51,704 nt of DNA, taken from assembly GCA_048594865.1 (NCBI GenBank), contig JBMDWZ010000144.1:1-51704 (forward strand). The letters run 5' to 3'. The notes below the pieces were generated by a model. The model ran no database searches and was not told where the DNA came from. It saw only the letters and a list, made by a program, of their open reading frames with translations. Below are positions 31,104-39,578 of this stretch, piece by piece (position 1 is the first letter of the stretch; each line of letters opens with the position of its first letter). Origin of the DNA: CALKWS01 sp048594865. GTDB lineage: Bacteria > Actinomycetota > Actinomycetes > Actinomycetales > Beutenbergiaceae. The position numbers were made by a program, and so were the translations under genes.

Positions 31104-32351
31104 ATGGAAGAGCTCGACACAGGCATCACAGCCTGGATGCTGGTCTCAGCATCCTTCGTGCTGCTGATGACTCCGGGCCTGTCGCTGTTCTACGGCGGCA
31201 TGACTCGATCCAAGTCTGTTTTGAACATGATGATGATGTGTTTCGGCGCGATGGGCGTCATCGGAATCATCTACGTGCTGTGGGGCTGGTCAATGTCCTA
31301 CGCCGACCAAAGCATCGCGGGGATCTTCGGAAACCCGTTTGAACAGTTTGGTCTACAGGGCGCGATCTATGACGACGCCGGTGAATACCTCCTGGACGGC
31401 GGCCTGCCGATCATCGTTGACGTGGGCTTCCAGGTCACCTTCGCCATCATCACCACCGCACTGATCGCCGGCTCCATCGCCGACCGCGTGAAGTTCGGCA
31501 CCTGGCTGGTCTTCGTGGGCCTGTGGGTGACCTTCTCTTACTTCCCGCTGGCCCACATGGTCTGGGGCGGTGGCCTGCTGAGCGACGACGGCCCGTTCGC
31601 CTCGATCGCCGAGCCGGTGGACTTCGCCGGTGGAACAGTGGTGCACATTAACGCCGGTATCGCCGGGCTGGTGCTGGCCCTCATCATCGGCGTCCGTAAG
31701 GGCTTCCGCACCGACCCGATGCGGCCTCACAACCTGCCCTTCGTCATGCTCGGCGCCGCGCTGCTGTGGTTCGGCTGGTTCGGCTTCAACGCCGGTTCCG
31801 CCTACAACGCCGACGGCGAAGCCGGTCTGGCCTGGGTGAACACCACCACCACGGTGGCGGCCGCGATCGTCGGTTGGATGATCGTGGACAAACTGCGCCA
31901 CGGCAAGCCCACCACCCTGGGCGTCGCCTCGGCGATCGTCGGTGGTCTGGTCGCGATCACTCCTGCCGCAGGCTCCTTGAGCCCGGTCGGCTCGATCATT
32001 CTCGGTCTGATCGTCGGTGTGGCCTGCGCCTTCGCCGTCAGCCTCAAGTACCGGCTGGGCTTCGATGACTCACTCGACGTTGTCGGCGTGCACCTCGTGG
32101 GTGGTCTGATTGGAACCGTCGCGATCGGCTTCCTGGCAACCGACGGTGGGCTGTTCTACGGTGGTGGCGCAAGCCTGCTCGTGGTCCAGGTCATCATCGC
32201 CGTAGTGGCAATGGTGTTCGCCGGTGTGGTCACCGCCATCATCGGCTTCGCTCTGAAGGCCACCATGGGATGGCGGGTCTCGGAGGAAGCAGAAGTGTCC
32301 GGTATCGATGTGGCCGAACACGCCGAATCCGCATACGAGGGAGTCTCCTGA
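31104..32351 (+). CDS. amtB: Ammonium transporter
   Basis: 415 residues, about 11 membrane helices. Family features are LLMTPGLSLFYGGMTRSKSVLNMMMM at the N-terminus, LAHMVWGGGLLS, and the two pore histidines in VVHINAGIAGLV and VVGVHLVGGLIGT. It takes up ammonium and is gated by the PII protein encoded directly downstream (stop-start overlap TGATG). A 184-base gap before the gene carries possible GlnR sites, so it probably starts the nitrogen operon amtB-glnK-glnD. The C-terminal tail after the last helix is short and acidic. Confidence 0.95.
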   Translation: MEELDTGITAWMLVSASFVLLMTPGLSLFYGGMTRSKSVLNMMMMCFGAMGVIGIIYVLWGWSMSYADQSIAGIFGNPFEQFGLQGAIYDDAGEYLLDGGLPIIVDVGFQVTFAIITTALIAGSIADRVKFGTWLVFVGLWVTFSYFPLAHMVWGGGLLSDDGPFASIAEPVDFAGGTVVHINAGIAGLVLALIIGVRKGFRTDPMRPHNLPFVMLGAALLWFGWFGFNAGSAYNADGEAGLAWVNTTTTVAAAIVGWMIVDKLRHGKPTTLGVASAIVGGLVAITPAAGSLSPVGSIILGLIVGVACAFAVSLKYRLGFDDSLDVVGVHLVGGLIGTVAIGFLATDGGLFYGGGASLLVVQVIIAVVAMVFAGVVTAIIGFALKATMGWRVSEEAEVSGIDVAEHAESAYEGVS

Positions 32352-32689
32352 TGAAGCTCATCACCGCAGTGATCCAGCCCCACAAGTTGGACGAGGTCAA
32401 GGCCGCCCTGGAGTCCGCCGGGGTCCGTGGCCTGACGGTCTCCGAGGCCGATGGCTATGGCCGGCAGAAGGGTCACACCGAGGTGTACCGCGGTGCGGAA
32501 TACACCGTTGACCTGGTTCCGAAGCGCCGCGTCGAGGTGCTCGCCGAGGACGGTGACGCCGCCGGTATCGCCGAGGCGATCGTCACCGCCGCCCAGAGCG
32601 GCAAGATCGGCGACGGCAAGGTGTGGATCTCACCTGTCGACGAAGTAATCCGGGTACGCACCGGCGTCAGCGGCTCAGAAGCGCTGTAG
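32351..32689 (+). CDS. glnK: Nitrogen regulatory protein P-II (GlnK/GlnB)
   Basis: 112 residues, trimeric signal protein sensing ATP/ADP and 2-oxoglutarate. The T-loop sequence GRQKGHTEVYRGAEYTVDLVPK contains Tyr51, the residue modified by GlnD (uridylylated in enterics, adenylylated in actinobacteria). The B-loop (TAAQSGKIGDGKVWISPV) and C-terminus are canonical. An in-frame start at 32270 inside amtB is rejected because MKLITAVIQP is the standard N-terminus. Pairing with amtB marks it as the GlnK type that plugs the transporter. Confidence 0.95.
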   Translation: MKLITAVIQPHKLDEVKAALESAGVRGLTVSEADGYGRQKGHTEVYRGAEYTVDLVPKRRVEVLAEDGDAAGIAEAIVTAAQSGKIGDGKVWISPVDEVIRVRTGVSGSEAL

Positions 32690-32694
32690 TCCAC

Positions 32695-34464
32695 GTGCCC
32701 ACAGCGCCCGGTTCAGCCGGGCACGATCCGGAGGCCTCGCAACAGAAGTTGCGGGGCCTCCGGTCCGCCCGTCTCCACCTCCAGCCAGGCACCGACGGCA
32801 AGGCCTATCGCCTCGCGCTCGCCGACCTTGTCGATGCCGCCCTCATCGAACTCTTTAACGACGGTGCCGCCCGCGCCGGAGTGGACATCTCCGCCGGGAT
32901 AGCGCTGGCCGCCGTTGGCTCTCACGGCCGCCGTGACGCCGGGCCCACGGCGGATCTTGACCTCATGCTCGTGCACGACGGTAAACGCCACACGGCCGAA
33001 GAGATCGCCGAGCTCGCCCAGGCCCTGTGGTACCCGATCTGGGACGCCGGAATCGACCTGGACCACTCGGTGCGCAGCATCGTGGACTGCCGTTCGGTGG
33101 CCTCGGCCGATCTGCCGGCGGCGGTCGGCCTCATCGACGTGCGCGCGGTGTGCGGGGATGAGGACGTACTGCACAAGGCGCGTTCTGCGGTCCTGACGGA
33201 CTGGCGATCTGCCGCTCGCCGTCGGCTCCCGGAACTACTCAACTCCACCAAGGCCCGCGCCGAGCGCCATGGTGAACTGGCCTACCTCACCGAGCCCGAC
33301 CTCAAAGAGTCGCGCGGGGGGATCCGGGACGCCAGCGTGCTGTGGGCGCTCGCGGCCACCTGGCTCACCGACCGCCCGCACGGGCAGGTCGATCGCGCCT
33401 ACCGTGACCTGTTGGACGTACGCGACTCACTAGCTCGGGCCAGCAAACGAACCGGCGGCAAACTGCTGCGGGTCTACCAGGACGAGGTCGCCGCAGACCT
33501 GGGGCTGGACGATGCCGATCACCTGCTGGCGCACCTGGCCCAGTGCGGCCGGGTGATCAGCGCCGGCCTGGACACCACCGTGCGCCACGCCCGCCAGGCA
33601 CTGCGCAAACCATCCTCGACCTTCCGGCCCCGCCTGGTTCGCGGCCGGCTGCGCCCGCCGCGATTGCGTCAGATCGGTGAGGGCCTGGTAGAGCACGACG
33701 GCGAACTCACCTTGGGAATCAGCGCCACCGTCAGCGACGACCCGGAATTGCCGCTGCGCGCGGCCTCGGCCGCTGCGCGGACCGGGCTGCAACTGTCGCC
33801 GGTGACGCTGACGTCGCTGGCGCATGCGCCGCACTTGCCGCAACCGTGGCCGCCCTCAGCCCTTGAGCACTTCCTGGCGTTGCTGCGCAGCGGTGAGGCC
33901 CAGATTCCGATCTTCGAGGCCCTGGATCTAGCCGGTGTGGTCACCGCGTGGATCACCGAGTGGGGAGCGGTCCGTAACCGCCCGCAACGCAGCCCGGTGC
34001 ATGTGTACACCGTGGACCGGCACCTGGTGCAGACGGTCGCCAACCTGATCGTGGTGCCCAAGGAGACCCACGAGCGCGACACCCTGCTCGTTGCCGGGCT
34101 CCTGCATGACATCGGGAAGATTGCCGGCGCCCCAGATCACAGCGCGGTCGGTGCGCCGATAGCTCGTCTAATCGCCACCCGGATGGGTTTGAGCCAGGCG
34201 CGAGCCGAGCTCATCGAGCTTCTGGTGCGTGAGCATTTGCTACTCGCCGAGACCGCCTCGAACAAGGATGTTGACGACACCGGGGTGATCGCCTCGGTCG
34301 CCGATGCGCTAGGCGGCGATCACCACACCGTGACGCTGCTGCGCTATCTCACCGAGGCCGACGCCAAAGCGGCCGGCCCGAGCGCGTGGTCAACCTGGCG
34401 CGCACGGCGGGTGGACATGCTCACCGATCGAGTGCTCGCCTACCTGCGGCCGAACGCGAGGTAG
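32695..34464 (+). CDS. glnD: PII nucleotidyltransferase GlnD, form without C-terminal ACT domains
   Basis: 589 residues from a GTG six bases after glnK. The nucleotidyltransferase motif GSHGRRDAGPTADLDLMLV lies near residues 75-92. LTEPDLKESRGGIRD is the conserved helical region after it, and the HD phosphohydrolase domain has His471-Asp472 in LLHDIGKIAGAPDHS. The protein ends shortly after the HD domain, whereas E. coli GlnD (about 890 residues) continues with two ACT domains that sense glutamine. No frameshift remnant is visible: the next gene on the other strand begins 14 bases away. It should modify and demodify Tyr51 of GlnK; how it senses glutamine is unclear. A strong hairpin lies within its first codons. 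Confidence 0.9.
   Translation: MPTAPGSAGHDPEASQQKLRGLRSARLHLQPGTDGKAYRLALADLVDAALIELFNDGAARAGVDISAGIALAAVGSHGRRDAGPTADLDLMLVHDGKRHTAEEIAELAQALWYPIWDAGIDLDHSVRSIVDCRSVASADLPAAVGLIDVRAVCGDEDVLHKARSAVLTDWRSAARRRLPELLNSTKARAERHGELAYLTEPDLKESRGGIRDASVLWALAATWLTDRPHGQVDRAYRDLLDVRDSLARASKRTGGKLLRVYQDEVAADLGLDDADHLLAHLAQCGRVISAGLDTTVRHARQALRKPSSTFRPRLVRGRLRPPRLRQIGEGLVEHDGELTLGISATVSDDPELPLRAASAAARTGLQLSPVTLTSLAHAPHLPQPWPPSALEHFLALLRSGEAQIPIFEALDLAGVVTAWITEWGAVRNRPQRSPVHVYTVDRHLVQTVANLIVVPKETHERDTLLVAGLLHDIGKIAGAPDHSAVGAPIARLIATRMGLSQARAELIELLVREHLLLAETASNKDVDDTGVIASVADALGGDHHTVTLLRYLTEADAKAAGPSAWSTWRARRVDMLTDRVLAYLRPNAR
32706..32763 (+). terminator. Two consecutive hairpins in the 5' end of glnD, possible attenuator
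   Basis: GCCCGG/CCGGGC pair at 32706-32711 and 32717-32722. A 16-base stem follows, 32728-32743 with 32748-32763, loop AGAA, only one G-T wobble. The second looks like an intrinsic-terminator stem but has no T-tract and lies about 11 codons inside glnD. It could reduce glnD transcription relative to amtB-glnK. Confidence 0.55.
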
Positions 34465-34478
34465 TTGAACCGAGTAGG

Positions 34479-34856
34479 TCAGGACTCCGGTGCGGGGGAG
34501 GGTTCGAAACCCGGATCGGTGTCCAGGATGTCTACGTCGTCCACGACGCGCGTGACTTTCAGCAGGAACAGCACGGTCTCTGGCGGGCAGATCAGCCGCG
34601 GGCGGTGCTCCAGCTGAGTGCTCAGCCTGGCTAGTCCGGAGACGGCCGAGGAGTCCATGAAGGTGACGTTCCGGGCGTCAATGTCCACGGGTAGGCCCAG
34701 GGACAGCAGTTCCCCTACCGCCTCCGACATTTCCGGCTCGGTGGCGATGTCGACCTCGCCAGCGAGGACCAAACGAGATCGCTGCGGAGAGGTCAGGACA
34801 GCGACCGATCCGGTGTTGTCCTTGCGGTGATCTGCCGCAACCTCTGTGCCTGTCAT
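34479..34856 (-). CDS. STAS-domain protein (anti-sigma factor antagonist-like)
   Basis: 125 residues. SRLVLAGEVDIATEPEMSEAVGELL is the first strand-helix unit and RNVTFMDSSAVSGLARL holds the conserved serine that is phosphorylated in SpoIIAA/RsbV-type antagonists. The C-terminal stretch (LEHRPRLICPPETVLFLLKVTRVVDDVDI) completes the STAS fold. Partners would be an anti-sigma kinase, not encoded nearby. It is a stand-alone gene converging on glnD and divergent from the TetR gene; an unusual acidic tail of about ten residues follows the domain. Confidence 0.85.
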   Translation of the reverse strand: MTGTEVAADHRKDNTGSVAVLTSPQRSRLVLAGEVDIATEPEMSEAVGELLSLGLPVDIDARNVTFMDSSAVSGLARLSTQLEHRPRLICPPETVLFLLKVTRVVDDVDILDTDPGFEPSPAPES

Positions 34857-34997
34857 CGTGTCTCTCTCAGATAGCGTTGGTCGTTCACACCAGAGTTTAC
34901 GGCGTAAAGAGCCCTGCTGGCTACGTTCAACTCGTGCAAACCCCCTGCAGCGGTCAGAATGGTGCGGATACCACCCACGCTACCTCTGGGAGAGGTC

Positions 34998-35729
34998 ATG
35001 GTCGATCAGCCCATCCTCCCCTCGTCCGCTCATGCCTCCGAAGGGAGCGGTGAACGAGGGCCGCTGAACCGCGCCCAAATCGTGGCCACCGCCATCGACC
35101 TGGTGGACTCCCAGGGCGTTGCGGCCCTGAGTATGCGGCGTCTTGGCGCCGAAATGGGCTTTGAAGCGATGGCGCTGTACCGGTACGTCGATGGCCGCGA
35201 GGACCTGCTGGACGGAATGGTTGATGCGGTCTCGCGGCCCGTCGAGGACGCCGCAAATGCCGACGTGAATGCGGCCGGCGGATGGCGGGCCTACCTGTGG
35301 CACTTGGCGCACCAGATGCGCGACCTGGCCCTTCGGCACCCCAATATATTCCCGCTGGTAGCCACCCGGCACACGGTCGCGCCCTGGCTCACGCCGCCAC
35401 TGCGGAACTTGGACGTGGTCGAGGAGCTATTGCGCACGCTCATCGAGGACGGCTTCAGCCGGCCGCAGGCCGCCGTCATCTACCGAAGCTTCGCCAGTTT
35501 CCTCCTTGGCCAGTTGCTCCTGACCTCGGCCCAAGAGGGTGCCCTGCCTGCGGGGGCGATGGAGGGGGAGGATCCCGGATCTTCGTCCAAGGAAGTGGAG
35601 GACTTCCCGGTCATCGCATCGATGGAGAGCCTCCTGAGTGCCTCACAGCGACACGGTGAAGAGTTCGATGCGGGGCTCGAAGACCTCCTCGATCGGATCG
35701 CCGAGCAAGCCGGAGAGCCCAAGGGCTGA
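34998..35729 (+). CDS. TetR-family transcriptional regulator
   Basis: 243 residues. The helix-turn-helix is at about residues 24-70 (LNRAQIVATAIDLVDSQGVAALSMRRLGAEMGFEAMALYRYVDGREDLLDGM). The remainder resembles the tetracycline-repressor C-terminal type (TetR_C), ending with an acidic region. The ATG at 34998 follows GGGAGAGG; an upstream in-frame ATG at 34959 is less well placed. It is divergent from the STAS gene and precedes ffh by 69 bases. No nearby transporter obviously needs it, so the target is unknown. Confidence 0.87.
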   Translation: MVDQPILPSSAHASEGSGERGPLNRAQIVATAIDLVDSQGVAALSMRRLGAEMGFEAMALYRYVDGREDLLDGMVDAVSRPVEDAANADVNAAGGWRAYLWHLAHQMRDLALRHPNIFPLVATRHTVAPWLTPPLRNLDVVEELLRTLIEDGFSRPQAAVIYRSFASFLLGQLLLTSAQEGALPAGAMEGEDPGSSSKEVEDFPVIASMESLLSASQRHGEEFDAGLEDLLDRIAEQAGEPKG

Positions 35730-35798
35730 GCGCACCGGCGGTAGCGGAGCGATACCCTGGGGGAAGGAAATCCCGCCAAGTCTGTTGAGGAAGTGTCC

Positions 35799-37382
35799 GT
35801 GTTCGCCAGTCTGTCTGATCGGCTTAGCGCCACCTTTAAGTCCCTACGTGGCAAGGGCCGGCTCTCTGAGTCCGACATCGAGACCACCGTCGCCCAGATT
35901 CGTCGTGCCCTTTTGGACGCCGACGTCGCGGTACCTGCCGTGCGGGCGTTTACCGCCGCCGTTCGGGAGCGGGCCGCCGGTGCTGAGGTCTCCCAGGCGC
36001 TCAACCCGGCGCAGCAGATCGTCAAGATCGTCAACGAACAGTTGGTGGAGATCCTCGGTGGTGAAACCCGGGACCTGCAGTTCGCTAAGCGACCGCCGAC
36101 GGTCATCATGCTCGCCGGTCTGCAGGGTGCGGGTAAGACCACGCTGGCCGGGAAGCTCGGCCGCTGGTTCCGCGAGCAGGGGCACACCCCGCTGCTGGTG
36201 GCTTCGGACTTGCAACGGCCCAACGCGGTCAACCAGTTGCAGATTGTGGGGTCCCAAGCCGGGGTGCAGGTGTGGGCCCCAGAACCGGGGAACGGTGTTG
36301 GTGACCCCGTCCAGGTAGCCCGATCGGGTGTGGAGCAGGCGCGCGAACGCTATTTCGACGTCGTCATCGTCGACACCGCCGGCCGGTTGGGTGTGGACAG
36401 CGAGCTGATGGCCCAGGCCGCCGACATTCGCGATGCCGTTCAGCCCGACGAAACCCTGTTCGTTGTCGATGCCATGATCGGTCAGGACGCGGTCAACACC
36501 GCCCAGGCATTCTCCGACGGCGTCGGCTTCACCGGCGTAGTGCTCTCCAAGTTGGATGGTGACACCCGTGGTGGTGCGGCCCTGTCGATCCGGACGGTCA
36601 CCGGCAAGCCGGTGCTGTTCGCCTCCACGGGTGAAAAGCTCACCGACTTTGAGCGGTTCCACCCAGACCGGATGGCCTCGCGAATCCTGGACATGGGTGA
36701 CATGCTCACCCTCATCGAACAGGCCGAGAAGGCTTTCGATCAGGACCAGGCCGAAGAGCTCGCCAACAAACTCAGCGGCGACGGGGAGTTCACGCTCCAA
36801 GACTTCTTGAACCAGATGCAGCAGATGAAGCAACTGGGCTCGATGAAGAAGATGCTCGGGATGCTGCCCGGAATGGGCGAAATGCGTGAACAGCTCGAGA
36901 ACTTCGACGAGCGCGAGGTGGTGCGCGTCGAGGCGATCGTGCAGTCGATGACGCCCGGCGAACGTGACAATCCCAAACTTCTCAACGGTTCGCGCCGCTC
37001 CCGGATCGCCCGCGGTTCGGGGACCACGGTCACCGAAGTGAACCAGTTGATGGAACGCTTCGATAAGGCCAAGACAATGATGCGGTCAATGGCTGGTGGG
37101 CGTGGGGGGATGCCCGGGATGGGCGGAATGCCAGGCATGGGCGGACTGCCCGGCGGTGGCAAGAAAGCCAAGGGCCGGATGCAGGCACCAGCGAAGAAGA
37201 GCAAAAAGGGCAAGAAGGGCCGCTCCGGAAACCCCGCGAAGCGCGCTCGCCAGGACCTTGATCAAGCCAACAACCCCCAGGGCCAGCACGCCGGGGCGGC
37301 GTTTGGCTCCGGTAGCGGCAAACAGGTCAGCACCGAAGACCTGGAACTGCCCCCGGGTTTTGAAAAGTTCCTGCGGCGCTGA
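35799..37382 (+). CDS. ffh: Signal recognition particle protein Ffh
   Basis: 527 residues, SRP GTPase and signal-sequence receptor. The N domain and G domain (G1 GLQGAGKTTLAGKLG near residue 107, VDTAGRLGVDSEL, LSKLDGDTRGGAALS) precede a methionine-rich M domain (LNQMQQMKQLGSMKKMLGMLPGMGEM and RGGMPGMGGMPGMGGLPGGGKK). A Lys/Ala-rich tail ends in LPPGFEKFLRR. Two GTG codons compete for the start: 35793 (against the ribosome site) and 35799, six bases after GAGGAA. The second gives VFASLSDRL, the usual Ffh N-terminus, and is preferred. Confidence 0.95.
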   Translation: MFASLSDRLSATFKSLRGKGRLSESDIETTVAQIRRALLDADVAVPAVRAFTAAVRERAAGAEVSQALNPAQQIVKIVNEQLVEILGGETRDLQFAKRPPTVIMLAGLQGAGKTTLAGKLGRWFREQGHTPLLVASDLQRPNAVNQLQIVGSQAGVQVWAPEPGNGVGDPVQVARSGVEQARERYFDVVIVDTAGRLGVDSELMAQAADIRDAVQPDETLFVVDAMIGQDAVNTAQAFSDGVGFTGVVLSKLDGDTRGGAALSIRTVTGKPVLFASTGEKLTDFERFHPDRMASRILDMGDMLTLIEQAEKAFDQDQAEELANKLSGDGEFTLQDFLNQMQQMKQLGSMKKMLGMLPGMGEMREQLENFDEREVVRVEAIVQSMTPGERDNPKLLNGSRRSRIARGSGTTVTEVNQLMERFDKAKTMMRSMAGGRGGMPGMGGMPGMGGLPGGGKKAKGRMQAPAKKSKKGKKGRSGNPAKRARQDLDQANNPQGQHAGAAFGSGSGKQVSTEDLELPPGFEKFLRR

Positions 37383-37387
37383 GCTTG

Positions 37388-38563
37388 GTGTCTAAGCCCG
37401 CCGCTGTGCCTGCCACAAACTCTTTGCCTGCCACAGATTCCGTGCCTGCCACAGATTCCGTGCCCGTGCAGAATTCCCGGCCGTTGGGGATCCGCGGTGA
37501 GATCATCTGCGACGGCGAAGAATCACTGCCTCAGATTGGGATCAGCGGGGGTGCCTTCGTTCCCGAGATCCCGAACGATGCGCAGATCATCGAGGGCTGG
37601 GCTCTGCCGGGTCTTGTGGACGTGCATTGCCACATCGGGCTGGGTGCCAACGGGCCGGTCGATGAGCCGACCGCGCTGGCCCAAGCGCGTGCTGATCTAG
37701 CGGCCGGCACACTGCTGGTGCGCGATGCCGGATCGCCGGCCGACACTCGATGGCTCGATGACCGAGCCGATGCACCGCAGATTATTCGGGCCGGGCACCA
37801 TCTGGCGCGGCCCAAGAGGTACCTACGGTATTTCGCCCGCGAACTGCACGACGTTGCGGAGCTGCCGCAGGCGATGGCGCAGGAGGCCGAGCGCGGAGAC
37901 GGCTGGGTGAAGATCGTGGGCGACTGGATCGACCGCGCCAACGGCGATCGCAGTGACCTGGAGCCCCTGTGGCCCGCAGGGCTGCTGGCGCAGGGTGTTG
38001 CCGCCGCCCACGACAACGGCGCGAGGGTCACCGTGCACACTTTCGCCACCGAGACCGTGGATGACCTGTTCGCCGCCGGCGTCGACTGCATCGAGCACGG
38101 CACCGGCATGACGCCAGAGCACATCGACACCGCTGCTCGGCTCGGTATCCCGGTGGTCCCAACCCTGTTGCAGATCGCGCAGTTCGAGACGATTGCCGCG
38201 AACGGAGAGGCAAAGTTCCCGGCGTTCGCCGCCAGGATGCGCTCCATGTACGGCCGGCGCTATCAGCATGTCCGCGACCTGCATGACGCCGGGGTTCGCC
38301 TCCTGGTCGGCACCGACGCGGGCGGCACCATCACCCACGGCACCATCGCCCAAGAGTGCGCCGAACTGGTGCGCGCAGGTATCGGTGTCACCGAGGTGTT
38401 GGCGGCCGCCAGCTGGGACGCCCGGCGCTACCTCGGGGTCCCGGGAATCACCATGGGAGCCCCCGCCGACCTGGTCGTTTACCCCGCCGACCCGCGCCTG
38501 GACATCGACGTGCTCGCCCACCCACGCGCCGTCGTCCGGGCTGGTCGCCTCATCGCGGTCTAG
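37388..38563 (+). CDS. Amidohydrolase-family metallohydrolase
   Basis: 391 residues. The metal site shows HCH in VDVHCHIGLG, a lysine in GWVKIVGDW that may be the carbamylated ligand, His in TVHTFATE, EHGTGM and the catalytic Asp in VGTDAGG, the pattern of imidazolonepropionase/prolidase-type amidohydrolases. The C-terminal beta domain returns at ADLVVYPADPRLDIDVL. A homologue follows ffh in M. tuberculosis (Rv2915c), so the position is conserved, but the substrate is not known. The first 30 residues come from an 18-base repeat (VPATNS LPATDS VPATDS VPVQNS). GTG/TTG at each unit makes the true start uncertain, and the folded part begins near residue 35. Confidence 0.88.
   Translation: MSKPAAVPATNSLPATDSVPATDSVPVQNSRPLGIRGEIICDGEESLPQIGISGGAFVPEIPNDAQIIEGWALPGLVDVHCHIGLGANGPVDEPTALAQARADLAAGTLLVRDAGSPADTRWLDDRADAPQIIRAGHHLARPKRYLRYFARELHDVAELPQAMAQEAERGDGWVKIVGDWIDRANGDRSDLEPLWPAGLLAQGVAAAHDNGARVTVHTFATETVDDLFAAGVDCIEHGTGMTPEHIDTAARLGIPVVPTLLQIAQFETIAANGEAKFPAFAARMRSMYGRRYQHVRDLHDAGVRLLVGTDAGGTITHGTIAQECAELVRAGIGVTEVLAAASWDARRYLGVPGITMGAPADLVVYPADPRLDIDVLAHPRAVVRAGRLIAV
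37406..37477 (+). repeat. 18-base tandem repeat at the start of the amidohydrolase gene
   Basis: Four units at 37406, 37424, 37442 and 37460; the middle pair differ by one base, the outer ones are degenerate. Each begins with GTG or TTG in the reading frame, so each unit is also a possible translation start. Confidence 0.8.
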
Positions 38564-38604
38564 GGCCAACCCTCGTCGCGTGGCACCCTTGCGCCGGTGC
38601 ATTG

Positions 38605-38625
38605 GTGCTGATTGAATCGAAGCAC
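38605..38625. promoter_or_regulatory. Inverted repeat upstream of the sugar ABC operon
   Basis: GTGCT and AGCAC arms surround a smaller palindrome GATT-G-AATC (38610-38618). It lies about 30 bases before the first permease gene and could be a repressor site. No regulator gene is adjacent. Confidence 0.3.
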
Positions 38626-38654
38626 TCACAGGGGACCATTGACGAGGGAGTCAG

Positions 38655-39569
38655 ATGGCAGCGAGTCTTGAAGCATCCTCGGTTGCGAGGACGAATAACC
38701 GGCGCCGTAGTGACCTGCGCCTGGCGCTGTTGTTCATCTTGCCCGCGAGCATCGGGTTGCTCGCGTTCTACTTTTGGCCCTTGATCCGGGGGATCGCGCT
38801 GGCCTTCACGTCCTGGGACCTGCTCTCACCGGCGGAGTTCGTGGGCACCTCGAACTTCGAGCGGATGGTCTCTGATCCGGTGTTCTGGAACGCCGTGCGG
38901 GTGACCCTGTACTACGTGATCCTCAATATCGGTTTCCAGACGGTGCTGGCGCTGCTGATCGCGGTGCTGATGCAGCGCCTGACGCAGTCGGTGTTGCTGC
39001 GGTCGTTGGTGCTGACGCCCTTCCTGGTGTCCAACGTGGTTGCGGCGCTGGTGTTCCTGTGGATCCTGGACTTCCAACTCGGAATCGGAAACCGAATGCT
39101 GACCGCGATCGGGTTCGATCCGGTGGCCTTCTTCAATTCCGAGGCGTGGGTGATCCCCACGATCGCCGGGGTCAATATCTGGCGGCACATGGGCTACACG
39201 GCGCTGCTGATCTTTGCCGGGCTGCAGACGATCCCGCACCACCTGTATGAGGCCGCGAGGGTGGATGGCGCCGGTGAGATTCGGGCGTTCTTCAGGATCA
39301 CGCTGCCGTTGCTGCGACCGATTCTGGGGCTGGTGCTGATCATCTCCGTGATCGGGTCGTTCCAAGTGTTTGACACGGTCTCGGTCACCACCGGCGGTGG
39401 GCCGGTCGATGCCAGCCGGGTGCTGCAGTACTACATCTACGACATGGCCTTCGCCCAGTTCGACTTCGGGTACGCAGCGGCTCTGAGCGTGGCCCTGTTG
39501 CTCATCCTCATCCTGGTCACGTACATCCAGTATCGGGTGACGCGCGCCGGCCAATCGGATCTGAACTAA
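38655..39569 (+). CDS. Sugar ABC transporter permease (MalF/UgpA-like)
   Basis: 304 residues with six membrane helices. The EAA loop that contacts the ATPase reads YEAARVDGAGEIRAFFRITLPLLRP, standard for CUT1 (carbohydrate uptake 1) permeases. The N-terminal 20 residues are hydrophilic and start at an ATG preceded by AGGGAG. It pairs with the MalG-like permease 9 bases downstream and the binding lipoprotein after that. No ATPase gene is present; actinobacteria often share MsiK for such systems. Confidence 0.92.
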   Translation: MAASLEASSVARTNNRRRSDLRLALLFILPASIGLLAFYFWPLIRGIALAFTSWDLLSPAEFVGTSNFERMVSDPVFWNAVRVTLYYVILNIGFQTVLALLIAVLMQRLTQSVLLRSLVLTPFLVSNVVAALVFLWILDFQLGIGNRMLTAIGFDPVAFFNSEAWVIPTIAGVNIWRHMGYTALLIFAGLQTIPHHLYEAARVDGAGEIRAFFRITLPLLRPILGLVLIISVIGSFQVFDTVSVTTGGGPVDASRVLQYYIYDMAFAQFDFGYAAALSVALLLILILVTYIQYRVTRAGQSDLN

Positions 39570-39578
39570 GGGGGGCGG

